A DNA stretch of 64,000 bases, taken from the NCBI GenBank assembly GCA_041166025.1, contig JBEAMJ010000069.1:124001-188000 (forward strand). Direction: 5' to 3'. Under the pieces are notes generated by a model that saw nothing but the letters and a program-made list of their open reading frames with translations, was not told the DNA's origin and did no database searches. The stretch is from UBA7672 sp041166025. GTDB lineage: Bacteria > Pseudomonadota > Alphaproteobacteria > Caulobacterales > Hyphomonadaceae. Within the stretch, counting starts at the first letter, position 1, and every line of letters starts with the position of its first letter. The translations under genes were made by a program, and so were the position numbers. Below are positions 8,876-16,665 of the stretch, piece after piece.

Positions 8876-9841
8876 CTATTCGGCGGCGACGGCCAGGCTG
8901 CGCGCCTGCACGGCGGCCCTGCTCGCGAGCGACCAGCTGAGCAGGCGATCAAGGCCGGTATGGAAGCCTTGCGGGCGCCACTGGATTGTGTGTTCGGCGT
9001 CCATTGGATCGAGCATCGGGCCGGACGAGATGGCCGGAATTCCTTCGCAGGAGATGAGGTCCATCCAGCTTCCGGCGGGCCGCGGGTCGCGCGCGTCGAG
9101 CAGCGCGCAGAGAGATTCGGCAATGTCGATGTCGCGTCGTTCGGCGCCGACCGAGAAATCGATACGTGACTGCGGCGGCGCAGACTCGGCGGCGCGCACA
9201 AGGCCCTCGGCGAGATCGCGGATGGGCAGCCAGTCGCGCACGATCGCGCCGCCATCGGGAATGGCGAACGGGCGGTCATGCATGAGATGCGCGAGCATGC
9301 GCGCCATGAGGGATGATTGCGGTTGCCAGGGACCGAAAGCTTCGCCTGCGACGCAGGTGACCAGCGGCAGCTCGCAGGCGCGAGACCAGTTGTCCATGAG
9401 AGCGGCGGCAGCGCTTCTCGCCGCGGAGATTCGGGAGGGACGGACGTGATCGCCCGAGGCCTGCTCGACATGCACGATGCGGAAGCGTCGCGCCTCATCC
9501 TGGCTGAGGCCATCGCGATAGGTGCGGCAGGCTTCGAGGAGGGCGTAGGCTGCCCCAAGCTCGCCATCAATCAGCGCGTCTCCTGGCGCATCGGGCGTGG
9601 CGGCGAGGTGGATCACGGCGTCGGGTGCGAACTGGCGGACGACTGCGCGCATCATGGCGCGGTCGGAAGCGTCGGCTTCGAGCCGGGCATAGCCTTCGCG
9701 TGCGGCGATGGGAGAGAGAGCCGGCGTCGGCGCCGTGCGGCCGCGCCGGTCGACGTTCAGGACCTGGTCGCCACGCTCGACAGCGAGGCGCACCACGGCG
9801 GATCCGATGAATCCGCAACCGCCCGTAACGAGGACACGCAT
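8876..9841 (-). CDS. NAD-dependent epimerase/dehydratase-like protein lacking YxxxK
   Basis: A 321-residue extended SDR. The N-terminus is a clear Rossmann fold (VTGGCGFIGSAVVRLA, then VDRRG), followed by an acidic D-A-S-D turn and HLAAT, all as in dTDP-glucose 4,6-dehydratase and UDP-glucose epimerase. Where these enzymes have YSASK (catalytic Tyr and Lys), this protein has ISAAR, so both catalytic residues appear lost, and the preceding strand is also non-standard (HVEQASGDHV). The later substrate region (RDWLPIRDLAEGL) is well conserved. It may bind nucleotide-sugar or NAD without catalysis, or use other residues. The start at 9841 gives the canonical MRVLVTGG. No sugar-synthesis genes adjoin it. 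Confidence 0.8.
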   Translation of the reverse strand: MRVLVTGGCGFIGSAVVRLAVERGDQVLNVDRRGRTAPTPALSPIAAREGYARLEADASDRAMMRAVVRQFAPDAVIHLAATPDAPGDALIDGELGAAYALLEACRTYRDGLSQDEARRFRIVHVEQASGDHVRPSRISAARSAAAALMDNWSRACELPLVTCVAGEAFGPWQPQSSLMARMLAHLMHDRPFAIPDGGAIVRDWLPIRDLAEGLVRAAESAPPQSRIDFSVGAERRDIDIAESLCALLDARDPRPAGSWMDLISCEGIPAISSGPMLDPMDAEHTIQWRPQGFHTGLDRLLSWSLASRAAVQARSLAVAAE

Positions 9842-9914
9842 AAGGCCCCAAGCCTCCAGACGTTAACCATTGGCGGATTCGTGGTTAGCGGGGGGTTAAT
9901 GCCTGATGACTGCT

Positions 9915-10394
9915 TCATGCGCCGGTGCGCGTGAACGTATAGACCACATTGTCGAGGCCGAGGAGGATCGACCCGTCGTCCGTCATCGGGAAGTCGAGCG
10001 AGACGTTCCTCGCATTGTCCTCGCAGCTGAAGGTCAGCATCGTGATGTCAGGACTCGTGATGCCGAAAGCGCGCACATCGTTTGCGGGATCGGGAAGATT
10101 GCCCTCGAACAGCGAGCGGGGCGGAACGATATTGGTGCTGTAGCTCGGCTTGCTGCAGGTGAGGATCGGCGGGCCGGAGGAGTTGGCAGCGCCCAGGGTG
10201 AACTTCGTGAAGGCAGGATCGGCTGCCGGCTCTTCGCCCTGCCTGTCCCACCAGGGCGCGATGCGGGCCGCTGTAACCTCCCATGTTCCAAAGAACGGGT
10301 TGCGGGGCGTCACAGCATCGGCGCCCGCTGCCGGAGCTTCGGAGGCGGGCGAGCAGGCGGCGAGCGCGAGCAGACCGGCGAATCGTGTGCGCAT
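9915..10394 (-). CDS. Small lipoprotein, unknown
   Basis: A 159-residue predicted lipoprotein: short basic N-terminus, hydrophobic stretch and lipobox LAAC at about residues 11-14, then an Ala/Pro-rich spacer. The mature part begins with FFGTWEVT, a start resembling small lipocalin or META-like beta domains, and contains two Cys (LTCSKP and FSCEDN) that may pair. The function is not recognised. The ATG at 10394 is preferred over an upstream GTG because a GAGGG lies about 6 nt before it. It is 73 bp upstream of the epimerase-like gene and 45 bp downstream of the methyltransferase gene, all on the same strand. Confidence 0.6.
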   Translation of the reverse strand: MRTRFAGLLALAACSPASEAPAAGADAVTPRNPFFGTWEVTAARIAPWWDRQGEEPAADPAFTKFTLGAANSSGPPILTCSKPSYSTNIVPPRSLFEGNLPDPANDVRAFGITSPDITMLTFSCEDNARNVSLDFPMTDDGSILLGLDNVVYTFTRTGA

Positions 10395-10439
10395 GATGAC
10401 CCTCACTCGATGTTCCTCTTGAATAGCAGCGGCTTGTCC

Positions 10440-11273
10440 TCACGGGGAGGATTCGGCGTTCACGCCTTGCTGATGCCGCCGCGCCAGCAGATGCGAGAGG
10501 GCGATCGCGCCGGCGGTGGCGACATTGAGGCTGTCCATGGCGCCGCTCATTGGAATCGAGACGCGGCGGCTGCGCGCCATGAGTTCGTCGGGCAGGCCCG
10601 GGCCTTCCGCGCCGAGCAGGAGGGCGAGACGTTGGGGCGGCGCCAGATTGTTGAGGGCCTCCCCGCCGGTTGGCGACAGGGACCAGGTCGTGATCCGGGC
10701 ATCCGCGAGCGAGGCAAGAAGCGAGGGGCCGTCGCCAGCGTGTGAAAATGGCAGAATCAGCGCTGCGCCTGACGAGACGCGGATCGCTTTCCGGTAAAGC
10801 GGATCGCAGCTTGTCTGGTCCAGCAGAATGGCCGACGCGCCGAGGGCGGCGGCGTTGCGGAAGCAGGCGCCGACATTGTCGTGGTTGGAAAGGCCAATCA
10901 GCACGAGGAGGGTGAGCGGGCCGGGCGGAAGATCGGCGAGAAGCTGCGCGGCCGTCAGGGTGGGACTGCGCCGCGCGAGGGCAAGGACCCCGCGGTGCAG
11001 GTGATAGCCTGCGAGATTGTCCATGACCGTCTGGGGCGCCGTGTAGACAGGAATGTCCGGCTTGAGCTGGTCAAGGAGCGGCGCGAGGGTCCCAGTGCGC
11101 TTCTCGGACAGGAAGACGGACTCGACGGGGAAGCGGCCCGCGCGGATCAGCTGTTCGAGCGCGATGGTTCCCTCGACGATGAAGCAGCCGGAGCCGCGAT
11201 CGAGATCGCGATCCTTCAGCGCGCGATAGGGCGAGATGCGTGGATCGTCAGCGGATGCGATGGGGATGAGCAC
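10440..11273 (-). CDS. TrmH/SpoU family RNA methyltransferase
   Basis: A 277-residue protein of the SPOUT superfamily that 2'-O-methylates tRNA or rRNA using SAM. The three SpoU motifs are clear: motif 1 SNHDNVGACFRNAAALGA, motif 2 LLLGAEGPGLPDEL, motif 3 IPMSGAMDSLNVATAGAIAL, forming the trefoil knot. The N-terminal part with YRALKDRDL resembles the substrate-binding L30e-like domain of the same family. The GTG at 11273 is chosen because homology begins there and upstream residues look like readthrough of intergenic sequence; the RBS is weak, so the start is uncertain. A terminator for the upstream gene stands just before it, so it has its own promoter. The target nucleotide cannot be told. 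Confidence 0.88.
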   Translation of the reverse strand: MLIPIASADDPRISPYRALKDRDLDRGSGCFIVEGTIALEQLIRAGRFPVESVFLSEKRTGTLAPLLDQLKPDIPVYTAPQTVMDNLAGYHLHRGVLALARRSPTLTAAQLLADLPPGPLTLLVLIGLSNHDNVGACFRNAAALGASAILLDQTSCDPLYRKAIRVSSGAALILPFSHAGDGPSLLASLADARITTWSLSPTGGEALNNLAPPQRLALLLGAEGPGLPDELMARSRRVSIPMSGAMDSLNVATAGAIALSHLLARRHQQGVNAESSP

Positions 11274-11305
11274 GCCGGGTTCTGACGCAGTGAGGCCAAA
11301 AAGAA

Positions 11306-11331
11306 AAGGCCCGCTCTTTCGAGCGGGCCTT
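11306..11331 (-). terminator. Rho-independent terminator of the redoxin-cytochrome-copper gene
   Basis: A perfect stem of AAGGCCCGCTC and its complement around a TTTC loop. Read on the minus strand it is followed by TTTTCTTTTT, the expected U tract, and it lies 25 bp after the stop of the gene ending at 11356. Confidence 0.85.
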
Positions 11332-11355
11332 GTCCGTTCTGAGCATGCGGCCGAT

Positions 11356-13323
11356 CTAGAGGTCGATATCGGCGTCGCGCAGGTCGCGGGTAGCCGAGGC
11401 GCGCGAGACGTTGCCGGCTTCCAGCTCTTTCTTGTCGAGGCCGCCATCCTTGTTGAGGTCGAGGTCGGCGAAGCGCGCCTTGACGGATGCCATCGTGCCC
11501 GTGAGCTCGTCGATCTGCACCTTGTTGTCGGCGTTGTTGTCGAGCGCGCCGATCGTGCGCGAGTCCATCAGCTTCGCCTGCAGGTCGTTGCGGACGTTGG
11601 AGACGGTCTCGTCAGCCCAGCGATAGTTGACCCGGAAGTACATCATCTCTTCCCAGGACTGCTCGCCCCAGGTGACGTTGATCGTCGGATCCGGGTTGGC
11701 CTTGTTGTGCTCCGAGTTGTCGTAGATCCAGGTCGCGATCAGCTTGGTGCCGGCCTTGATATGGATCGGCTCCACCGGATCGTAGTCGCGCTGCCAGTTG
11801 AAGTCGTACTTCGGCAGCGAGAGCAGCATCTGCTCCGAGCCGTCCGGATTCTTCTGCTTCAGCTCGACCGCCCAGCCGCGATAGTGGGCGTGCGGATAGA
11901 GCGTGTAGAGATAGGCGTCGGCCGGGAATTCGAGATAGGCGATTTCCTTGTGGCGGGCTTCGCCTTTCGGGATCTTGAGCGCGAAGTCGGAGATGACCGT
12001 GGAGCGCTTGATGAACTCCGGGGCCTGCTTCAGCGTGTAATAGCCGATCTGGGTCTGGTCGGTCGCGGCCTTGCCGGTCGTCGTGTAGTGCATCGAGAAG
12101 GACAGCTTGCCGCCAGCCGGAACCGGCGCGCCGGCGCCGGCAGCGATCACCTGGGGCTCGGCGCCGGGCGTGTAGGAGCCGACCGAACCGCCGGGGATCT
12201 TTGCCGGCTTGGCGCCGCGCTCAGGCGAGTGGTTCGAGGTGACATGGTGCAGCACGGTGCGCGCGCCCGGCTTCACGGCGATCGCCTTGAGCCAGGTGTC
12301 CTCCGTGAAGGGATTATCGACGCGCATGTTCTGGTATTCGACCGTGCCGGCCGAGGGCACGTCGAACGAGGGCAGTGTGACGATCACGTCGGGCTTGCCC
12401 AGCGCCTCGGGCCATTCCGGCGCGACCGAGGCCTGCTCCTTCAGCACGTCCGGGCCTGCGCCGCGGGGCGCGCCGGCGCGCAGCCAGTGGATCAGCGTCT
12501 TGTTCTGCTCGGGGCTGAGGGCGTGGTCGTTCTTGAACGTGCCAATATGCGGATCGGCGAAGTAGGGCGGCATGCGCTCGGACATCACCGATTCGAGCAT
12601 CATGGGCGCGAAGGATTTCACCACCTCATAGGAGTCGAACTTGAAGGGGGCGATGCCGCCTTCCTGGTGGCAGGCGACACACTTGGCCTGGATGATCGGC
12701 GCCACTTCCTTCGAATAGGAGATGTTGGCGTGCTCGACAGCCTTGCCCCGCTCGGGGAAGGAGATCGTGGCGCCGGCCTTCACGGCGATGCGCGGCTCGG
12801 CGACGGGTTTGCCCGCCAGCACCGCCTCGATCGCCTTTGACGCCTTGGCCACAGGGCCGTGATAGGCGACCTTGAAGCCGGTCTTCGGCTCGATCACGAA
12901 GACCTCGCCTTCGCGCTGGATGCCGAGTTGTTCGCCGACGAGCTGCAGCTCGTCCATCAGGACGGGCATCGCGAACTTCTGCGCCTTGGCCTCTTTCGCG
13001 GTGGCTTCGCGCGTCTGGCCCGGCGTGGAGTTGATCATGTAGAAGAGGACGCCCTTGTCCTTGTAGCTCGCTTGCACCCTCGCGAGTTCGGCGGCCGCCT
13101 CGCGTGAGACCTTGCCGCCATTCGTCTGCGACATCAGCACGATCGCCGGGGCGTACTTGAAGTAGAACAGTTCGTGCGCAAGGCGCGTCGTGTCGGTCAG
13201 CTGAAAGTTGCCGGCCCGCTCGGGCACAAGGCCCGTGCTGGGGGCAGGTGCGGCGAGGACCGTGCTGATCCCCGCAAGGGCGATCACGGCGGCGACGGCG
13301 CTCGTCATCAGGACACGTTTCAT
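11356..13323 (-). CDS. Redoxin-cytochrome c-type II copper monooxygenase-EF-hand fusion
   Basis: A 655-residue exported protein with signal peptide (about 1-25). Domains in order: a thioredoxin/AhpC-like fold (about 30-170) that lacks any CxxC at the expected place (LMSQTNGGK), so it is probably not redox-active; a cytochrome c module (about 205-300) with CVACH at 215-219 and a likely distal Met in ERMPPYF; a region like the copper type II, ascorbate-dependent monooxygenases (about 320-580) with HHVTSNHSPERG, FSMHYTT and YPHAHYRGW, which could supply the copper His ligands; and two C-terminal EF-hand motifs (DNNADNKVQIDE and DLNKDGGLDKKE). It probably acts in the periplasm; the substrate is unknown. 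It is monocistronic, with a strong terminator. Confidence 0.82.
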   Translation of the reverse strand: MKRVLMTSAVAAVIALAGISTVLAAPAPSTGLVPERAGNFQLTDTTRLAHELFYFKYAPAIVLMSQTNGGKVSREAAAELARVQASYKDKGVLFYMINSTPGQTREATAKEAKAQKFAMPVLMDELQLVGEQLGIQREGEVFVIEPKTGFKVAYHGPVAKASKAIEAVLAGKPVAEPRIAVKAGATISFPERGKAVEHANISYSKEVAPIIQAKCVACHQEGGIAPFKFDSYEVVKSFAPMMLESVMSERMPPYFADPHIGTFKNDHALSPEQNKTLIHWLRAGAPRGAGPDVLKEQASVAPEWPEALGKPDVIVTLPSFDVPSAGTVEYQNMRVDNPFTEDTWLKAIAVKPGARTVLHHVTSNHSPERGAKPAKIPGGSVGSYTPGAEPQVIAAGAGAPVPAGGKLSFSMHYTTTGKAATDQTQIGYYTLKQAPEFIKRSTVISDFALKIPKGEARHKEIAYLEFPADAYLYTLYPHAHYRGWAVELKQKNPDGSEQMLLSLPKYDFNWQRDYDPVEPIHIKAGTKLIATWIYDNSEHNKANPDPTINVTWGEQSWEEMMYFRVNYRWADETVSNVRNDLQAKLMDSRTIGALDNNADNKVQIDELTGTMASVKARFADLDLNKDGGLDKKELEAGNVSRASATRDLRDADIDL

Positions 13324-13625
13324 TCCAGCTCTCCCTCTGGCGCCCGGCGTGCGGGACTTCTCTCTATGTAATCTGCGTTCTCAGTATTCATTCAGGGCGA
13401 AAAACCGTCAACGCGCGCAGGTCTTTCGGCCGCGCGAATTTGCCCGGTTTTCGGTCACAAATCTGATAACGGGCGCCCTCCGGCCCCAAAATGAGCGAGG
13501 CTCGATAAGGGACGGCTGTCTGACGCAACGTTAGTTTGGATCTGAGCGGCGACCGGCGCCAGACTCAGGACGGCCCGGAACGCAGGTTCCGGGCCGCCTG
13601 TCGTGTGACCGCCGGAGGGGCGGGA
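13324..13625. other. Intergenic stretch, no gene seen
   Basis: This 302 bp region lies between the start of the copper-haem protein gene and the end of the IorB-type gene, both minus strand. It holds the hairpin annotated at 13571-13596 and presumably the promoter of the copper-haem gene. No tRNA cloverleaf or convincing small ORF was found. Confidence 0.5.
13571..13596 (-). terminator. Hairpin after the iorB-like gene
   Basis: An 11-bp perfect GC-rich stem (CGGCCCGGAAC and its complement) around a GCAG loop, 30 bp after the stop at 13626. There is no U tract, so it may be a Rho-type pause or mRNA-stabilising hairpin rather than a classic terminator. Confidence 0.45.
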
Positions 13626-15887
13626 TCAGGTCCAGCGCAGGTCGGCCTGCACGATCGGAAGCGTGCGGATCCGCTTGCCGGTCGCTGCGAAGATCGCGTT
13701 GGCGACGGCCGGAAGAACCGGCGGCAGCGCGGGCTCGCCAAGGCCTGTGGGGGAGTTGTTCGAGATATGGAAGTGGCTGTCGATCTGCGGGGCGTAGTCC
13801 ATCCGCAGCAGCGGCATGTCGTTGAAGTTGGACTGCACCGTCCGGCCTTTTTCGAAGGTGATCTTCTGGTGCAGCTCCGAGATGCCGTCGACGATCGAGC
13901 CCTGCACCTGGTTGTGCGCGTTGATCGGGTTGATGATCGTCGAGCCGACATCGCCCACCGACCAGACCTTCAGCACGCGCCAGGCGCCGTTCTGATCGAC
14001 CTTCACCTTTGCCACCTGGGCGAAATAGCCCTGGTGCGAGAAGTAGAAGGCGACGCCCATGCCCGTGCCCTTCGGCAGGGATGTGCGGCTGGCCCAATTG
14101 GAACGCTCGGCGACGACGCGCAGGACATCCGCCATTCGCGCAGCGTTCATGCCGGGTCGGGCATTTGCGCCTGCGGGGGCAGCGGCAGGGGGCGTTGCGA
14201 GCAGTTCGAGACGGAAGGCAAGCGGATCCTTGCCTGCTGCGTAGGCAATCTCGTCCAGGAAGGACTGGTAGACAAAGCTCACAGCGTTGGAGACCGGCGC
14301 CCGCAGCGGACCCGTGGGCATTTCCCCGAGCATCATTGACTGGTCGTAGCTGTGGTTGGGCACATAACCTGCCGGGAACTCGTTCGGCGGCGAGGCCGCG
14401 TTGCCGAGCATCGCCAGCGCACCAGAGGCGTTGGGGCGTCCAAACGTGACGAAGTGGTTGGTGAGCGCGACCAGCTTGCCGTCCTTGTCGAGACCGGCCT
14501 TGAAGTTGTGATAGCCGCCGGGACGATAGGGATCGTGCTGCATGTCCTGCTCACGCGTCCATACCAGCTTCACCGGGATGCCGCCGGCCTGCTTCGAGAT
14601 CGCCGCGGCTTCCACCATGAAGTCGCTGTCGAGCCGGCGGCCGAAGCCGCCGCCGCAGCGGATCATGCGGCAGGTAATCTTCGCCTTGTCGACGCCGAGG
14701 GCCGCTGCGATGAGATCGATGCCGCCGCCGGGGCGCTGGGTCGGCGCCCACACTTCAACCGATCCGTCTGCTTTCGCGTGGGCCGTGCAGTTCATGGGCT
14801 CAAGCGGGGCGTGGACGAGGAAGGGATAGGCGTAGGAAGCTTCCAGCGTTTTTGCGGCGCCCTTGAGCGCAGCCGCGGCGTCGCCAGCCTTCGACAGGTT
14901 CGCCATTGGCGCGCCTTTCGCAAGCTCGACAGCCTTCGCATCGAACAGGGACGTCGACTGGGTCGAGACATCGCCTTCGTCCCACTGGATCTTCAGCTTC
15001 TTGGCGGCTTCCTTCGCGGTCCACCAGTCATCGGCAAGAACCGCAACACCGTCCATCAGACCCATCTTGGACGGCGTCGGCGGGCCAGCCCTGACGACGA
15101 AGCAATCCGATACGCCGGGCAGGGCCTTGATCTCATCCGTGTTCGCGGAGAGGACCTTCGCCCCGAAGACAGCGCCCTTTTCGAAATAGGCGTACTTCAT
15201 GCCATCGACCTTGACGTCGATGCCGAAGATGGGTTCGCCGCGCACGATCTTGGGCGAGTCCCAGTTGCGCATGGACTTGCCGATCAGGCGATAGTTCTTG
15301 GGGTCCTTCATCTTGAGGGATGCCGGATCCGGCGGCGTCAGCTTGGCGGCGTCGTTGACGAGATCGCCATAAGGGATCCTGGTGTTCGACCCGGCATGCA
15401 CGACCATGGAGGGTTCGGTGGTGAACTCCTCGACCGGCTTGCCAAGCCGCGCGGCCGCCGCCTGGATCAGCATGGCGCGCGCGGCGGCGCCGACCTGGCG
15501 CTGGGGGACCCAGTGCTGCGGCGTGGCGAACGATCCGCCTGCGATCTGCATGCCATAGCGCGCCTGATCGGCGTCGCCCTGTTCAATGACAACCTTGGAC
15601 CAGTCGGCATCGAGTTCTTCGGCAACCAGCATGGGCAGCATCGTCTTGATGCCCTGTCCGATCTCCGGGTTCTTCGCCATGATGCGGATTGTGCCGTCAG
15701 GCGAGATCGCGACGAAGTTGTTCATGTCGACGACGGGGGCTGCCGGCTTGGCCGGCTCTGCGGCGAGGGCGGGCGCACCGTCAGTGGTGTCGGCGGGCGT
15801 GACGCAGCCGGCAAGGACGAGGCCGCTGCCCGCAGCGAGCAGGAAGAAGCGGCGCGAGGTGTTGATGGTCATGTTGCCGTCAGCCAT
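13626..15887 (-). CDS. Isoquinoline 1-oxidoreductase beta-type molybdenum subunit
   Basis: A 753-residue molybdopterin-binding subunit of the xanthine oxidase family, IorB type. The start has a twin-arginine motif (SRRFFL) followed by a lipobox (VLAGC), so it is predicted to be a Tat-exported lipoprotein. Typical family blocks are GQGIKTMLPMLVAEEL, the motif GGGFGRRLDSDFMVEAAAIS and TREQDMQHDPYRPGGYH. Such enzymes hydroxylate N-heteroaromatics or oxidise aldehydes and pass electrons via a 2Fe-2S subunit. ATG at 15887, only 2 nt after the IorA stop, with GGAGG inside the end of iorA: a coupled two-gene operon. No cytochrome or Mo-cofactor maturation gene is nearby; the substrate is unknown. 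Confidence 0.9.
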   Translation of the reverse strand: MADGNMTINTSRRFFLLAAGSGLVLAGCVTPADTTDGAPALAAEPAKPAAPVVDMNNFVAISPDGTIRIMAKNPEIGQGIKTMLPMLVAEELDADWSKVVIEQGDADQARYGMQIAGGSFATPQHWVPQRQVGAAARAMLIQAAAARLGKPVEEFTTEPSMVVHAGSNTRIPYGDLVNDAAKLTPPDPASLKMKDPKNYRLIGKSMRNWDSPKIVRGEPIFGIDVKVDGMKYAYFEKGAVFGAKVLSANTDEIKALPGVSDCFVVRAGPPTPSKMGLMDGVAVLADDWWTAKEAAKKLKIQWDEGDVSTQSTSLFDAKAVELAKGAPMANLSKAGDAAAALKGAAKTLEASYAYPFLVHAPLEPMNCTAHAKADGSVEVWAPTQRPGGGIDLIAAALGVDKAKITCRMIRCGGGFGRRLDSDFMVEAAAISKQAGGIPVKLVWTREQDMQHDPYRPGGYHNFKAGLDKDGKLVALTNHFVTFGRPNASGALAMLGNAASPPNEFPAGYVPNHSYDQSMMLGEMPTGPLRAPVSNAVSFVYQSFLDEIAYAAGKDPLAFRLELLATPPAAAPAGANARPGMNAARMADVLRVVAERSNWASRTSLPKGTGMGVAFYFSHQGYFAQVAKVKVDQNGAWRVLKVWSVGDVGSTIINPINAHNQVQGSIVDGISELHQKITFEKGRTVQSNFNDMPLLRMDYAPQIDSHFHISNNSPTGLGEPALPPVLPAVANAIFAATGKRIRTLPIVQADLRWT

Positions 15888-15889
15888 GT

Positions 15890-16372
15890 TCAGACCTCCC
15901 GCGTGTCTTTGGTGTCGACGCCCGCGGCCGTCTTGATGGCCTCGCGGATGCGGACATAGGTGCCACAGCGGCAGGCATTGCCCTGCATCGCCATGTCGAT
16001 GTCCTTGTCGGTGGGTTTGGGGTTCTTGTTGATGAGCGCCGTGGCGGCCATCACCTGGCCGGCCTGGCAGTAGCCGCACTGCATGACGTCAACGTCGAGC
16101 CAGGCTTTCTGCACCGCCTGTCCCGTCTTCGTCTCGCCGATCGCCTCGATCGTGGTGACGCGCTTGGCGCCCACTGACGATACGGGCGTGACGCACGCCC
16201 GTGCGACCTCGCCGTCGAGGTGCACGGTGCACGCGCCGCACATCGCAACGCCGCAGCCGAATTTCGTTCCCTTGAGGTCGAGCTTGTCCCTGAGGACCCA
16301 CAGGAGCGGCATTGCGCCGTCCACATCGACCGTCTGGGTCTTCCCGTTCACGTTGAGTGTAAAGGTTGCCAT
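15890..16372 (-). CDS. Isoquinoline 1-oxidoreductase alpha-type 2Fe-2S subunit
   Basis: A 160-residue partner of the molybdenum subunit. It has an N-terminal plant-type ferredoxin domain (FGCGVAMCGACTVHLDG) and a C-terminal four-helix 2Fe-2S domain (MQCGYCQAGQVM, then NACRCGTY), together carrying the two clusters that take electrons from the Mo site. Length and motifs are standard for the family. There is no signal peptide, which fits export by piggy-back on the Tat signal of IorB. The ATG at 16372 starts the conserved MATFTLNVNG; GGAG lies about 7 nt upstream. It is the first gene of the two-gene operon. Confidence 0.93.
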   Translation of the reverse strand: MATFTLNVNGKTQTVDVDGAMPLLWVLRDKLDLKGTKFGCGVAMCGACTVHLDGEVARACVTPVSSVGAKRVTTIEAIGETKTGQAVQKAWLDVDVMQCGYCQAGQVMAATALINKNPKPTDKDIDMAMQGNACRCGTYVRIREAIKTAAGVDTKDTREV

Positions 16373-16665
16373 TTGGAGCTCCGCGGGCGTGTTCCGGAAA
16401 CAATGCTCCGGTTCCTCCGCCCAGTTTCTAACCCGCGAGGCACGCGCTCCCGCCAGAAGCGGGCGCACGCCTTGCGGGAATCCATAGCGCGCGGTTTGGT
16501 GAACGCCAATCAGGCCATGCCAATGCCCGCGTTGATTCTCGCTCTGGCCGATACACGCTTGCGCGAGTGAACACTGATGGGAGCGCGTGCGTCCAATTCT
16601 TGAGAACCGTTCGCAACCCACCCGCCAGCGCTATTGTTCGTTGCGTATAACGAAGGCTGACGCCC

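Noticed and set aside
11236..12840. Plus-strand open frame of more than 500 codons
   Set aside because: It is antisense to the redoxin-haem-copper gene; composition is Arg/Gly/Val-rich with no domain, and high GC keeps stop codons rare.
14352..15959. Plus-strand open frame of more than 500 codons
   Set aside because: It is antisense to the IorB/IorA genes and has no domain or RBS.
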